From Stutzerimonas stutzeri (GTDB lineage Bacteria; Pseudomonadota; Gammaproteobacteria; Pseudomonadales; Pseudomonadaceae), in the NCBI RefSeq assembly GCF_009789555.1, contig NZ_CP046902.1, positions 4,618,748 through 4,682,747 on the forward strand: a stretch of DNA of 64,000 nucleotides, written 5' to 3'. A program made the position numbers and the translations under genes. Of this stretch, positions 8,428 through 18,355 are shown piece by piece. Under the pieces are notes generated by a model. The model was not told the origin of the DNA and did no database searches. It was given only the letters and a program-made list of their open reading frames with translations. Every line of letters begins with the position of its first letter. Positions within the stretch are counted from its first letter, which is position 1.

Positions 8428-11259
8428 TTACGCATAGTGACGAACCTCGCCAGCGCCTTCGATGTTCTCGACGCAGCGCCCGCAGATCTCCGGATGCCCG
8501 GCATGCGCGCCCACGTCCGGCAGGTGATGCCAGCAACGGCCACACTTGGGGTTGGCGGTTTTGGCAACCTGCAGTTTCAGGCCGGGCAGTTCGCTTTCGA
8601 CGGCATCGACGGGCGCTTCGGTGAGCGGGGCGACCCGGACAGCCGAGGTAATCAGCACGAAGCGCAGCTCATTGCCCAGCTTGGCCAGATCGTTCACCAA
8701 CGCATCTTCGGCATAAAGTACAACCTCAGCTTGCAGGTTGCCGCCGATGGTCTTGGCCGCGCGTTGGGCTTCCAGTTCCTTGTTCACGGCAGCCTTGACC
8801 GCCATGACTTTGTCCCAGAAGGCGCGACCCAGCTCGACACTCTCCGGCAGTTCGCTGAGCCCTTTATACCAGGTATTGAGCATCACCGATTCGTTGCGCT
8901 CGCCGGGCAGGTACTGCCAGATTTCATCGGCGGTGAACGACAGGATCGGTGCGATCCAGCGCACCAGCGCCTCGGCGATGTGGTACAGCGCGGTCTGGCA
9001 GGAGCGGCGCGGCAGGCTGTCGGCACCGGTGGTGTACTGGCGATCCTTGATGATGTCGAGGTAGAAACCGCCCAGTTCCTGCACACAGAAGTTGTGCACC
9101 TTCTGATAAACGTTCCAGAAGCGGTAGGTGCCGTAGGCTTCCTCGATCTCCCGCTGCAGCAGCAGGGCACGATCGATGGCCCAGCGATCCAGCGCAATCA
9201 GTTGTTCCGCTGGGACCTGATGCCGAGCCGGATCGAACCCGTCCAGGTTACTCAGCAGGAAACGCGCGGTGTTGCGAATACGGCGATAGGAGTCCGCGCT
9301 GCGCTGGAGGATGACCTTGGAGACGGCCATCTCGCCGGAATAGTCCGTGGAGGCCACCCATAGACGCAAAATATCGGCGCCCAGGCTGTCGGTGACTTCC
9401 TGCGGCGCGACGACATTGCCCAGAGACTTGGACATCTTGCGTCCGTTCTCGTCGACCACGAAGCCGTGGGTCAGCAGCCCTTTGTACGGCGCATGGCCAT
9501 CGATTGCCGAACCGGTCAGCAGCGACGAATGGAACCAGCCGCGGTGCTGGTCGGAACCTTCCAGGTACAGGTCCGCACGCGGACCGTTTTCATGTCCCAT
9601 CGGGTGCGAGCCGCGCATCACATGCCAATGCGTGGTGCCGGAGTCGAACCAGACGTCCAGGGTGTCACTGATCTTCTCGTACTGTGCCGCTTCGTCACCC
9701 AGCAGTTCGACCGCGTCCAGTTTGGACCAGGCCTCGATGCCGCCCTGCTCCACGCGCTGTGCCACCGCTTCCATCAGCTCGACGGTACGCGGATGCAGCT
9801 CGCCGCTTTCCTTGTGCAGGAAGAACGGGATCGGCACGCCCCAGATCCGCTGACGCGAGATGCACCAGTCCGGACGCCCGGCGATCATGCCGTGCAGCCG
9901 TGCCTGGCCCCACGCGGGGACGAACTCGGTCTGCTCGATGGCGTCCAGCGCGCGACGACGCAGCGAACTGCCGTCGTGCACCACTTTGTCCATGCCGACA
10001 AACCATTGCGCCGTGGCGCGATAGATCAGCGGTGTCTTGTGCCGCCAGCAATGCATGTAGCTGTGCCGGATCGACTCATGCTTGAGCAGCGCGCCGACTT
10101 CACGCAGCTTTTCGACGATGGCCGGATTGGCCTTCCAGATGAACTGGCCACCAAAGAACGGCAGGTCCGACACGTAGACACCGTGGCTCTGCACCGGGCT
10201 GAGGATGTCGTCGTTTTCCATGCCGTAATGCTTGCAGGACCGGAAGTCGTCTTCACCGTAAGCAGGCGCCGAGTGCACGATGCCGGTACCCGCGCCGGTT
10301 TCCACGTACTCAGCCAGGTGCACGGGCGCAAAGCGCTCATAGAACGGATGGCAGAAGCGAATGAGCTCCAGCGCCTTGCCCTCGCAGCGCGCAATGATCT
10401 CGCCTTCCAGCCCGTAGCGTTGCAGACAGGAATCGACCAACGCTTCGGCAAGCACCAGCAGCTTTTCGCCGGTGTCGACCAGGGCGTAGACGAAGTCGGG
10501 ATGGACGTTGAGCGCCTGGTTGGCCGGAATGGTCCAGGGCGTCGTGGTCCAGATGACGATGCTGGCCGGCTTGCTCAGCGATGCGACAGAGAACGCCGTT
10601 GCCAGCTTGTCGGCGTCTTCGACCTGGAAGGCGACGTCGATGGCATCGGACGTCTTGTCCTGGTACTCGACTTCCGCCTCGGCCAGGGCCGAGCCGCAAT
10701 CGAAACACCAGTTCACTGGCTTCAGGCCCTTGAAGACGAAACCGCCCTCGACCATTTTCGCCAGCGCGCGTATCTCACCGGCTTCGTTGGCGAAGTCCAT
10801 GGTGCGATACGGGTTGCCCCAATCGCCAAGCACGCCGAGACGGATGAAGTCGGCCTTTTGTCCCTCGATCTGCTCGGCGGCATAGGCACGGCAGCGCTCC
10901 CGGGTCAGGTCGGCCGGCTGGTTCTTGCCGTAGGTGATCTCGACCTTGTGCTCGATCGGCAGGCCGTGGCAATCCCAACCCGGCACATAGGGCGCATCGA
11001 ACCCGGCGAGCGTCTTGGACCGAACGATGAAATCCTTGATGACCTTGTTGACCGCGTGACCGATGTGAATGCTGCCGTTGGCGTATGGCGGGCCGTCGTG
11101 CAGGACGAATTTGGGGCGACCTTCGCCGATCTGCCGCAGCTTCCGGTAGAGGTCAATACTGTTCCAGCGCTCCAGGGTCTCCGGCTCGCGCTGTGGCAGA
11201 CCGGCCTTCATCGGAAACGCCGTGGACGGCAGATTGAGGGTCGCTTTGTAATCGGTCAT
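8428..11259 (-). CDS. ileS: Isoleucyl-tRNA synthetase
   Basis: Class I aminoacyl-tRNA synthetase of 943 residues. The HIGH motif appears as NGSIHIGHAVNK and the KMSKS loop as NGRKMSKSLGN. The editing domain lies between them, and the C-terminus has the zinc-binding CGRCWHH / CGRC cysteine pairs. The start at 11259 (MTDYKATLNLPST) matches the family; the longer open frame upstream runs back into ribF. Only one base lies between the ribF stop and this ATG (TGAAATG), which suggests coupling. Confidence 0.97.
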   Translation of the reverse strand: MTDYKATLNLPSTAFPMKAGLPQREPETLERWNSIDLYRKLRQIGEGRPKFVLHDGPPYANGSIHIGHAVNKVIKDFIVRSKTLAGFDAPYVPGWDCHGLPIEHKVEITYGKNQPADLTRERCRAYAAEQIEGQKADFIRLGVLGDWGNPYRTMDFANEAGEIRALAKMVEGGFVFKGLKPVNWCFDCGSALAEAEVEYQDKTSDAIDVAFQVEDADKLATAFSVASLSKPASIVIWTTTPWTIPANQALNVHPDFVYALVDTGEKLLVLAEALVDSCLQRYGLEGEIIARCEGKALELIRFCHPFYERFAPVHLAEYVETGAGTGIVHSAPAYGEDDFRSCKHYGMENDDILSPVQSHGVYVSDLPFFGGQFIWKANPAIVEKLREVGALLKHESIRHSYMHCWRHKTPLIYRATAQWFVGMDKVVHDGSSLRRRALDAIEQTEFVPAWGQARLHGMIAGRPDWCISRQRIWGVPIPFFLHKESGELHPRTVELMEAVAQRVEQGGIEAWSKLDAVELLGDEAAQYEKISDTLDVWFDSGTTHWHVMRGSHPMGHENGPRADLYLEGSDQHRGWFHSSLLTGSAIDGHAPYKGLLTHGFVVDENGRKMSKSLGNVVAPQEVTDSLGADILRLWVASTDYSGEMAVSKVILQRSADSYRRIRNTARFLLSNLDGFDPARHQVPAEQLIALDRWAIDRALLLQREIEEAYGTYRFWNVYQKVHNFCVQELGGFYLDIIKDRQYTTGADSLPRRSCQTALYHIAEALVRWIAPILSFTADEIWQYLPGERNESVMLNTWYKGLSELPESVELGRAFWDKVMAVKAAVNKELEAQRAAKTIGGNLQAEVVLYAEDALVNDLAKLGNELRFVLITSAVRVAPLTEAPVDAVESELPGLKLQVAKTANPKCGRCWHHLPDVGAHAGHPEICGRCVENIEGAGEVRHYA

Positions 11260-11260
11260 T

Positions 11261-12211
11261 TCAGTCCTGACTCGTGGTAAAGGGTGAAGCTCGCCAGTAT
11301 TCGCGAGCTGCGGCGATATCCGCCTCGATCGCCGTCTTGAGCGCCTCCAGCGAGGCGAAACGCTGCTCATCACGCAGCTTGCGGTGGAAGGTCACACGCA
11401 ACAGGCGACCATAGAGATCGCCCTGATAGTCGAGCAAGTGCACTTCCAGATGCGGTTGGCCGTCGCTTTCCACCGACGGGCGCATGCCGATGTTGGCCAC
11501 CGCCGGCTGATGGATACCCTCGACGTAGGTGCTCACCATGAACACGCCGCTGAGCGGTGTGCTCCTGCGTTTGAGCTGGATATTGGCAGTCGGCGCACCA
11601 AGCTGCCGCCCAAGCGCCTGCCCATGCATGACCCGTCCGGTAATGCTGAACGGTCGCCCGAGCAACTTCTGCGCCAGCACCAGATCGCCATCGGCGAGCA
11701 CCTGACGCAGCCGAGTACTGCTGACACGCTCACCGTCCACCTCGATGGTGGTGGCCGCCTCGACCGTGAATCCTTCCGCGGCACCCGCCTTCAACAGAAA
11801 GTTGAAATCGCCGGCGCGGTCGCAACCGAAACGAAAGTCGTCGCCTACTTCCAGGTGCCGGACGCCGAGGCCTTCGACCAGTGTCGCGTGAACGAACTCG
11901 GCGGCACTCAGCTCACGCAAACGGCGGTTGAAGGCCAGGCACAGGACGAGGTCGACACCTTGCTCGTCGAGCAACTGAAGCTTTTCACGCAGCCGCGTCA
12001 GCCGCGCGGGCGCCTTGTCCGGTGCAAAATATTCACGCGGCTGCGGTTCGAAAATCACCACGCAGCTGGGCAAGCCAAGCTCGGCGGCACGCTCGCGCAG
12101 GCGCGCCAGGATGGCCTGATGCCCCCGGTGAACCCCGTCGAAATTGCCGATGGTGGCGACGCAACCCCGATGCCGGGGCCGCAGGTTATGAAGACCTCGA
12201 ACCAGCTGCAT
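11261..12211 (-). CDS. ribF: Bifunctional riboflavin kinase / FAD synthetase
   Basis: This 316-residue enzyme makes FMN and then FAD from riboflavin. The N-terminal nucleotidyltransferase part has the class signature IGNFDGVHRGHQ near residue 20. The C-terminal flavokinase part has the conserved G-x-P-T-A-N stretch seen here as LGAPTANIQL. The ATG at 12211 (MQLVRGLHN) is the family start; the open frame continues to 12283 without conservation. It is directly upstream of ileS, as in most gammaproteobacteria. Confidence 0.96.
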   Translation of the reverse strand: MQLVRGLHNLRPRHRGCVATIGNFDGVHRGHQAILARLRERAAELGLPSCVVIFEPQPREYFAPDKAPARLTRLREKLQLLDEQGVDLVLCLAFNRRLRELSAAEFVHATLVEGLGVRHLEVGDDFRFGCDRAGDFNFLLKAGAAEGFTVEAATTIEVDGERVSSTRLRQVLADGDLVLAQKLLGRPFSITGRVMHGQALGRQLGAPTANIQLKRRSTPLSGVFMVSTYVEGIHQPAVANIGMRPSVESDGQPHLEVHLLDYQGDLYGRLLRVTFHRKLRDEQRFASLEALKTAIEADIAAAREYWRASPFTTSQD

Positions 12212-12295
12212 ACCGCACTTCTTGCTTGAAAAGTCGACGATTATACGCATGAGCCGACAGTCCCGGACAGGTTTGCCGCGCATGCGCGCTGCCGA

Positions 12296-13843
12296 TCAAT
12301 GACGAAGATGTCGAGGCCGCAAACCGAGCAATACCAGCCCTGCCGCGAAAGCGCCCAGCCCCGCTGCCACCAACACCCCCAACTGTACGGCACGCTGCTG
12401 CCAATTCCAGGCGAACCATTCGTCCGACGGCGCATTGAGCCACCAGACCATGGCGACCATCGCGGCGCAACCACCGGCCAGCCGCAGCAGGAAGGCTGCC
12501 CAGCCAGGCGCGAACTGAAACACGCCGATCCGGTACAGGCCCCAGAACAACAGGCCCGCGTTCAGCATCGACGACAGCGAGGTCGCCAGCGCCAACCCGA
12601 CGTGCTTGAGCGGCCAGATGAGCACCAGGTTCAGCACCATATTGGCAACCATGCAGATGATCGCAACCCGGACCGGCGTTTTCAGATCCTGGCGGGCAAA
12701 GAAACCCGGCGCCAACACTTTGATCAACATGAATGCCAGCACGCCCAGCGAATAGGCCTCGAGTGCATTGGCCGACTGCACCACGGCCTCCTCGCTCATC
12801 GCACCGTAGTAAAACAGGCTGGCGATCAGCGGTTCGGCCAGGATGCCCAATGCCAGCGCAGCGGGGATGCCGACCAGCAGCACCATGCGCAACGCCCAGT
12901 TGAGCGTGTTGGAAAAGGCCTTCGGGTCCTCGCCGGCATGCTGGCGCGACAGACTCGGAAGAATCACCGTGCCGATGGCAATGCCGAATGCACCGAGCGG
13001 CAACTCCGAAAGCCGATCCGCGTAATAGAGCCACGACACGCTGCCGGTCTGCAGAAACGACGCGAGCACTGTATCGAGCAACAGGTTGATCTGACTGACC
13101 GACACCCCGAACAACGCGGGGACCATCAACAGCATGATCCGCCGCACGCCCTCGTCGCCGAACCTGACCCGCGGCCGCGGCAGCAGCCCCAGCCTGGCGA
13201 CATAGGGCAGCTGGAACGCCAGTTGGGCGAAGCCGGCAATGAATACGCCCCAGGCCAGCGCCATGATGGGCTGATCGAAATAGGGCGTGAGAAATATCGC
13301 CGAGGTGATCATGCAGACGTTGAGCAGCACCGGCGTGAATCCGGGCACGGCGAAATGCCCATAGGTGTTCAGCACGCCGGAGGTGAAGGCCGTCAGGGAT
13401 ATCAGCAAAAGGTAGGGAAAGGTGATGCGCAGCAGCTCGCCGGCCAGCTGCATCTTGGCCGGCTCGTCGTGGAAGCCCGGAGCGAACAGCATCACCACAT
13501 ACGGCGAGGCCAACACGCCGACGGCGGTAATGCCCGTCAGGATCAAGCCGAGCATGCCGGCCGTACGATCGACCAGCAGCTTGACCTCGACCTGCGTCCG
13601 TCTGGTTCGATACTCCGACAACACCGGGACGAACGCCTGCGCAAAAGCGCCTTCGGCAAATAATCGGCGCAGAAAGTTGGGAATCTTGAAGGCTATGAAA
13701 AACGCGTCCGCCGCCGCGCCGGAACCGAAGTAGCTCGCCACTACCATATCGCGTACCATTCCCAGCACGCGGGACAGCAGCGTCATCACGCTGACCACCG
13801 CGCTGGAACGCAACAATCCGCCTTTACCGGCTGTCTCGGACAT
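12296..13843 (-). CDS. murJ: Lipid II flippase MurJ (MviN)
   Basis: A 515-residue polytopic membrane protein of the MOP exporter superfamily that flips lipid II to the periplasm for peptidoglycan synthesis. It has about 14 hydrophobic segments. Family stretches include LSRVLGMVRDMVVASYFG near the N-terminus, FKIPNFLRRLFAEGAFAQ, and QINLLLDTVLAS in the middle. The ATG at 13843 has AGGA six bases upstream. It precedes ribF on the same strand by 84 bases and is divergent from rpsT. Confidence 0.96.
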   Translation of the reverse strand: MSETAGKGGLLRSSAVVSVMTLLSRVLGMVRDMVVASYFGSGAAADAFFIAFKIPNFLRRLFAEGAFAQAFVPVLSEYRTRRTQVEVKLLVDRTAGMLGLILTGITAVGVLASPYVVMLFAPGFHDEPAKMQLAGELLRITFPYLLLISLTAFTSGVLNTYGHFAVPGFTPVLLNVCMITSAIFLTPYFDQPIMALAWGVFIAGFAQLAFQLPYVARLGLLPRPRVRFGDEGVRRIMLLMVPALFGVSVSQINLLLDTVLASFLQTGSVSWLYYADRLSELPLGAFGIAIGTVILPSLSRQHAGEDPKAFSNTLNWALRMVLLVGIPAALALGILAEPLIASLFYYGAMSEEAVVQSANALEAYSLGVLAFMLIKVLAPGFFARQDLKTPVRVAIICMVANMVLNLVLIWPLKHVGLALATSLSSMLNAGLLFWGLYRIGVFQFAPGWAAFLLRLAGGCAAMVAMVWWLNAPSDEWFAWNWQQRAVQLGVLVAAGLGAFAAGLVLLGLRPRHLRH

Positions 13844-13984
13844 TTGTTTTCCTACAGGTTTGCTACGAAGGTTCCAGCCAGGCATCTGCCAGCGGAATCG
13901 ATGGGCAATTACGACAGATAAAGAGGCCGCGAGTTTAGCGGCCCCCCATCTGTCCGGCCAGCGTCTCGAATGACTTGCACGGGC

Positions 13985-14013
13985 TTGACAAGGGCTCGGC
14001 GCATCGGCATGAT
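13985..14013 (+). promoter_or_regulatory. Probable sigma70 promoter of rpsT
   Basis: A perfect -35 TTGACA (13985-13990), a 17-base spacer and a -10-like CATGAT (14008-14013) lie about 50 bases before the rpsT start, in the murJ-rpsT divergent gap. Confidence 0.6.
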
Positions 14014-14061
14014 TCGCGGCCTTATTTGCTTTGTAATCCCACGTTTTCGAGGAGTTCGACG

Positions 14062-14340
14062 GTGGCCAACAGCCCTTCCGCCAAAAAACGCGCAATTCAG
14101 GCTGAGAAGCGTCGCAGCCACAACGCCAGCTTGCGCTCCATGGTTCGTACCTACATCAAGAATGTGGTCAAAGCCATCGACGCAAAAGATCTGGATAAAG
14201 CTCGTACTGCTTACACCGCAGCCGTGCCTGTAATCGACCGCATGGCCGACAAAGGCATCATCCACAAGAACAAGGCAGCCCGGCATAAAAGCCGCCTGAA
14301 CGGCCACATCAAGGCCCTCGGCGAAGCTGCTGCAGCCTAA
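14062..14340 (+). CDS. rpsT: 30S ribosomal protein S20
   Basis: This 92-residue, very basic protein begins ANSPSAKKRAIQAEKRR after the initiator and ends in an Ala-rich tail. It binds the 16S rRNA 5' domain. The start codon is GTG at 14062, preceded by GAGGAG; S20 genes often use a non-ATG start. It is a single-gene unit with its own promoter and a strong terminator. Confidence 0.97.
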   Translation: MANSPSAKKRAIQAEKRRSHNASLRSMVRTYIKNVVKAIDAKDLDKARTAYTAAVPVIDRMADKGIIHKNKAARHKSRLNGHIKALGEAAAA

Positions 14341-14354
14341 ACTGCACGCTCTTG

Positions 14355-14383
14355 AAAAAAACCGGCCTAGCGCCGGTTTTTTT
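14355..14383 (+). terminator. Rho-independent terminator after rpsT
   Basis: The hairpin ACCGGC / GCCGGT with a 5-base loop is followed by seven T and preceded by a run of A. It ends rpsT and may also serve creA from the other side, because it is nearly symmetric. Confidence 0.9.
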
Positions 14384-14439
14384 ATGCCCGCCGCAATCAG
14401 CCAAGAGCCAATCGCTCAGCGAGCGTCAGATCGAAAAGC

Positions 14440-14898
14440 TCAGGGTCGCGCCCAAGGCAGGATTGGGATAGCCGTTACAGCGTTCTGCGGGCTACCCTCG
14501 ATCACCCGGTCGCTGTAGACCAGATAGACAAGCGTGTTGCGCGCCTCATCGAAAAATCGCACCACCTGCATGGTCTTGAACACCAGCGAGGTGCGCTCCC
14601 TGAACACCACTTCGCCATCGTCGAGATTGTCGCTCATACGGATTGGCCCGACCTGACGACACGCGATGGATGCTTCGGCGCGGTCTTCGGCCAATCCGAG
14701 CCCACCCTTGATGCCACCTGTTTTTGCCCGCGACAAATAACAGGTCACGCCCTCGACCTTGGGGTCATCGAAGGCCTCAACGACGATCTTGTGGTTCGGC
14801 CCAAGCCACTTGAAGACCGTGTCGACCTCGCCGACTTCACGGGCCATGCCGACAATCGGCCAGGCCATCAGCACCATGAACAGCTTCGCCAATCGCAT
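14440..14898 (-). CDS. creA: CreA family protein
   Basis: A 152-residue protein with an N-terminal signal-like segment (RLAKLFMVLMAWPIVGMA) and the conserved CreA body: VFKWLGPNHKIVVEAFDDP, VTCYLSRAKTGG and the ending VTAIPILPWA. CreA is a conserved periplasmic or membrane-anchored protein whose biochemical role is unknown. The ATG at 14898 has AGGT five bases upstream; a GTG at 14910 would overlap proB. It lies directly after proB on the same strand. Confidence 0.9.
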   Translation of the reverse strand: MRLAKLFMVLMAWPIVGMAREVGEVDTVFKWLGPNHKIVVEAFDDPKVEGVTCYLSRAKTGGIKGGLGLAEDRAEASIACRQVGPIRMSDNLDDGEVVFRERTSLVFKTMQVVRFFDEARNTLVYLVYSDRVIEGSPQNAVTAIPILPWARP

Positions 14899-14906
14899 CG
14901 AGCACC

Positions 14907-16025
14907 TCACACCAGAATCATGTTGTCGCGATGAATGAGCTCGGGCTCATCGACATAGCCGAGCAGTTTTTCGATTTCATCGGAAGCATGACCCAGGATC
15001 CGCTGGGTTTCTGCCACGCTGTAATTGACCAGTCCTCGCGCGACCTCCTGCCCATCCGGCCCCACGCAGACCACCATTTCACCACGACGAAACCCGCCCT
15101 GCGCCGCCTGGACGCCCACCGGCAGCAAACTGCGGTTGCCCTGCTTGAGAGCATGCACCGCGCCCGCGTCCAGCGTGACCGAGCCCCGCGTTTGCAGATG
15201 CCCGGCCAGCCACTGCTTGCGAGCGGCGTGCCGGCTGCGCTCAGGCGCCAGTAACGTTCCCAGCTGCTCCCCTGCCTTGAGACGCGCAAGGACCCGCTCG
15301 ATGCGCCCGCCGACGATGACCGTATGGGCACCGGAACGCGCAGCCAGGCGCGCCGCGCGCAACTTGGTCTGCATCCCCCCGCGCCCCAGCGCACCACCCG
15401 TCGCGCCTGCCACGGCATCCAGGGCCGGGTCGTCGGCGCGGGCCTCGCTGATGAGTGTCGCGTCGGGATTGTGGCGCGGGTCGGCATCGAACATGCCATC
15501 GCGGTCAGTGAGGATCACCAGCAGATCAGCCTCGACCAGGTTTGCCACCAGCGCGGCCAGGGTGTCGTTGTCCCCGAAACGAATTTCATCGGTGACAACG
15601 GTGTCGTTTTCATTGATGACCGGAACCACGCCCAAATCGATGAGCGTGCGTAACGTGCTTCGCGCATTGAGATAACGCTTTCGGTCAGACAGATCGTCGT
15701 GCGTTACCAGCACTTGCGCGGTCTGCTGATCGCAACGACCGAAACTGGCCTCCCATGCACGGATGAGGCCCATCTGGCCGACCGCGGCAGCCGCCTGCAG
15801 CTCATGAACCGCCTTGGGCCGACTCGCCCAGCCGAGGCGGCTCATTCCGGCAGCGACCGCACCGGACGACACCAGCACAAGCTCGACGCCAGCCTGACGC
15901 AACGCGACCATCTGATCGACCCAGACAGCCATGGCCGCCTGATCGAGCCCGCGGCCATCAGCCGTCAGCAGCGCACTGCCGATCTTCACCACCCAGCGCC
16001 GCGCGCCGCTCACCTTGTCCCGCAT
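14907..16025 (-). CDS. proB: Glutamate 5-kinase
   Basis: The first enzyme of proline synthesis, phosphorylating glutamate. It has 372 residues: an N-terminal amino-acid kinase domain (VVKIGSALLT, SSGAVAAGM, INENDTV, FGDNDTLAA) and a C-terminal PUA domain from about residue 280. It sits between obgE and creA on the minus strand. The rpmA-obgE-proB order is standard in Pseudomonas. Confidence 0.96.
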   Translation of the reverse strand: MRDKVSGARRWVVKIGSALLTADGRGLDQAAMAVWVDQMVALRQAGVELVLVSSGAVAAGMSRLGWASRPKAVHELQAAAAVGQMGLIRAWEASFGRCDQQTAQVLVTHDDLSDRKRYLNARSTLRTLIDLGVVPVINENDTVVTDEIRFGDNDTLAALVANLVEADLLVILTDRDGMFDADPRHNPDATLISEARADDPALDAVAGATGGALGRGGMQTKLRAARLAARSGAHTVIVGGRIERVLARLKAGEQLGTLLAPERSRHAARKQWLAGHLQTRGSVTLDAGAVHALKQGNRSLLPVGVQAAQGGFRRGEMVVCVGPDGQEVARGLVNYSVAETQRILGHASDEIEKLLGYVDEPELIHRDNMILV

Positions 16026-16122
16026 CGATCCCGCCTTCTATCCGTTATCCGGCCAAACCAATCGACGGACTGCCGACGAGCAGCCCAGCGATCCCCTCTA
16101 AAGATGCGCAACCACGCGAACC

Positions 16123-17340
16123 TCAGCGCACGTAGAAGATCTCTGCGCCACCCTCGTCATCGTCGTCATCATCGAAGTCGTCGTCATCCGCCTCGGCAGC
16201 CGCCTTGACGCCCGCGCGGCGCAGCGCCCGCTGATCATCGAGTTCCTGCAGACGAGCACGCGCCTCGTCTTCGATCTGCTGATCCAGCTCGGCAAGCGCC
16301 TCGGCATAAGCCGGCTCCTCGCTGATACGCAGGGTACGCTCATCGAGGTAACGCATGATCGCCTGACTCAATTCCTCGGTCCCCTCGCGCTCGAGCGCCG
16401 AGATGACGAAGACCGGCCCGGTCCACTCGAGACGCTCGACCACACGACGGACGCGCTCCTCGCGATCCTCTTCGAGCAACTGATCGGCCTTGTTCAACAC
16501 CAGCCAGCGATCACGCAGCGCCAGGGCCGGACTGAATTTCTCCAGCTCGTTGAGAATGACTTCCGCCGCGTCCGCTGGATCGCTCTCATCGAGCGGCGCC
16601 ATGTCCACCAGATGCAGGAGCAGACGGGTACGCGCCAAATGCTTGAGAAAGCGAATACCAAGGCCCGCACCCTCCGAGGCGCCCTCGATCAGGCCCGGGA
16701 TGTCGGCGATGACGAAGCTCTTGTAACGCCCGACGCTTACCACACCAAGATTCGGCACCAGCGTGGTGAACGGATAATCGGCAACCTTGGGTTTGGCGGC
16801 CGATACCGAGCGGATGAACGTACTCTTGCCCGCGTTGGGCAACCCCAGCAGACCGACGTCAGCCAGTACCTTGAGCTCCAGCTTCAGATCACGCGCATCA
16901 CCCGGCTTGCCAGGCGTGGTCTGGCGCGGCGCGCGGTTGGTGCTGGACTTGAAGCGCGTATTACCCAGCCCATGCCAGCCGCCCTGGGCAACCAACAGGC
17001 GCTGGCCGGCCTTGGTCAGGTCACCGATCACGTCCTGAGTGGCCGCATCGATAACCGTGGTACCGACCGGAACCGGCAGGATCAGGTCGTCACCCTTGGC
17101 ACCGGTACATTCAGTGCTGCCGCCCTTCTGGCCGTTCGGCGCATTGAAACGACGTGTATAGCGGTAATCGACGAGCGTGTTGAGGTTTTCATCCGCCTCC
17201 AGGAACACGGAGCCGCCGTCACCACCATCGCCGCCATTGGGGCCGCCTTTCTCGATGAACTTCTCACGACGGAAGCTCATCATGCCGTTACCGCCGTCTC
17301 CGGCTTTTACAAAGATCGATACTTCATCGACGAATTTCAT
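16123..17340 (-). CDS. obgE: GTPase ObgE/CgtA, ribosome assembly
   Basis: A 405-residue Obg GTPase. The glycine-rich Obg fold occupies residues 1-158 (GDGGNGMMSFRREKF). The G domain follows, with G1 GLPNAGKST, G3 DIPGLIEGA and G4 NKAD. The C-terminus is very acidic, with two Asp runs, and ends EIFYVR; such tails are variable in this family. Obg binds the 50S subunit and links ribosome assembly to growth. It lies 162 bases after rpmA, with the rpmA terminator between. Confidence 0.97.
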   Translation of the reverse strand: MKFVDEVSIFVKAGDGGNGMMSFRREKFIEKGGPNGGDGGDGGSVFLEADENLNTLVDYRYTRRFNAPNGQKGGSTECTGAKGDDLILPVPVGTTVIDAATQDVIGDLTKAGQRLLVAQGGWHGLGNTRFKSSTNRAPRQTTPGKPGDARDLKLELKVLADVGLLGLPNAGKSTFIRSVSAAKPKVADYPFTTLVPNLGVVSVGRYKSFVIADIPGLIEGASEGAGLGIRFLKHLARTRLLLHLVDMAPLDESDPADAAEVILNELEKFSPALALRDRWLVLNKADQLLEEDREERVRRVVERLEWTGPVFVISALEREGTEELSQAIMRYLDERTLRISEEPAYAEALAELDQQIEDEARARLQELDDQRALRRAGVKAAAEADDDDFDDDDDDEGGAEIFYVR

Positions 17341-17458
17341 GGGAACGCCTCCCGCCGCAAGGACGGGCTAGAAAACAGGAATATAAGGGTCTTGCAAAAC
17401 CCAGCGAAACTAGAGCAAAGCAGTGTTTAGCAAGAGCCCTATAGAGGATACAGAAACA

Positions 17459-17487
17459 AAAAAGCCCCGTCGCATGACAGGGCTTTT
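17459..17487 (-). terminator. Rho-independent terminator of rplU-rpmA
   Basis: Read on the minus strand, AAAAGCCCTGTC and GACGGGGC form a hairpin followed by a run of six T. It lies 15 bases past the rpmA stop. Confidence 0.85.
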
Positions 17488-17502
17488 CCAGCAACGCCGC
17501 AG

Positions 17503-17760
17503 TTAGGCTGCGACGACGCTCACGTAGCGACGGCCGAAAGCGCCCTTCACTTCGAACTTGATCACGCCTTCCACTTTCGCGAACAGGGTGTGATCCTTGC
17601 CCATGCCAACGCCGTAACCGGCGTGGAACTGGGTGCCGCGCTGACGCACGATGATGTTACCGGCCTTGATGGCCTGGCCGCCGTACATCTTCACGCCAAG
17701 ACGTTTGGCTTCTGAGTCGCGACCGTTGCGGGTAGAACCGCCAGCTTTTTTGTGTGCCAT
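17503..17760 (-). CDS. rpmA: 50S ribosomal protein L27
   Basis: This 85-residue protein begins MAHKKAGGSTRNGRDSEAK and has QRGTQFHAGYGVGMGKDHT, the L27 signature. L27 contacts the peptidyl-transferase centre. It lies 35 bases after rplU in the usual rplU-rpmA pair. Confidence 0.98.
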   Translation of the reverse strand: MAHKKAGGSTRNGRDSEAKRLGVKMYGGQAIKAGNIIVRQRGTQFHAGYGVGMGKDHTLFAKVEGVIKFEVKGAFGRRYVSVVAA

Positions 17761-17795
17761 GAGTTCAATACTCCTATAAGGGGATTCAGGCCCGA

Positions 17796-18107
17796 TTAGC
17801 CCTGAATACCGGTGATTTTGACCTCAGTGAACCACTGACGGTGGCCCTGACGCTTCATGTGGTGCTTACGACGGCGGAATTTGATGATGGTGACCTTGTC
17901 GTGACGACCTTGAGCAATCACTTCAGCAGTGACCTTGGCACCATCAACCACCGGAGCGCCGATTTTGACATCGTCGCCGTTGCCGATCAGCAGAACGCGG
18001 TCGAACGTGACAGCTTCGCCAGTGGCAACTTCGAGTTTTTCGATCTTGAGGTATTCACCTTCGGCAACCTTGTATTGCTTGCCGCCGGTAACGATAACTG
18101 CGTACAT
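17796..18107 (-). CDS. rplU: 50S ribosomal protein L21
   Basis: This 103-residue protein begins MYAVIVTGGKQYKVAEG and ends in the basic FRRRKHHMKRQGHRQWFT stretch typical of L21. The ATG at 18107 is the family start; the open frame extends upstream without conservation. The 248-base gap to ispB is divergent and must hold both promoters. Confidence 0.98.
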   Translation of the reverse strand: MYAVIVTGGKQYKVAEGEYLKIEKLEVATGEAVTFDRVLLIGNGDDVKIGAPVVDGAKVTAEVIAQGRHDKVTIIKFRRRKHHMKRQGHRQWFTEVKITGIQG

Positions 18108-18355
18108 CTGTGTATCTCCGTTAATCCTGCTCACCCAGCGCTTAAGTGAAATAGTTGGTGGCTGGCATGGCTGCTCGGGGCCGGAAGGGACGCCCTTGCA
18201 ATTGCGTAAGGCAGGGAAATGCCCAGGGGGAAAGTTCAGGGTCCGCGATTGTACGCATCCACCAGGCCCTGCGCAATAGCCGCCTGGCCTTGCCTTGACA
18301 GTGCCTGACCCGCCCCATAGCATGCCGCGCAATCTCCGAGGAGTACTCGTCCCCG

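Noticed and set aside
9466..11280. Open frame of 604 codons opposite ileS
   Set aside because: Shadow of a gene with unmistakable HIGH and KMSKS motifs.
12299..13663. Open frame of 454 codons opposite murJ
   Set aside because: Composition of a shadow frame (rich in His, Arg and Gln), opposite a clear membrane protein.
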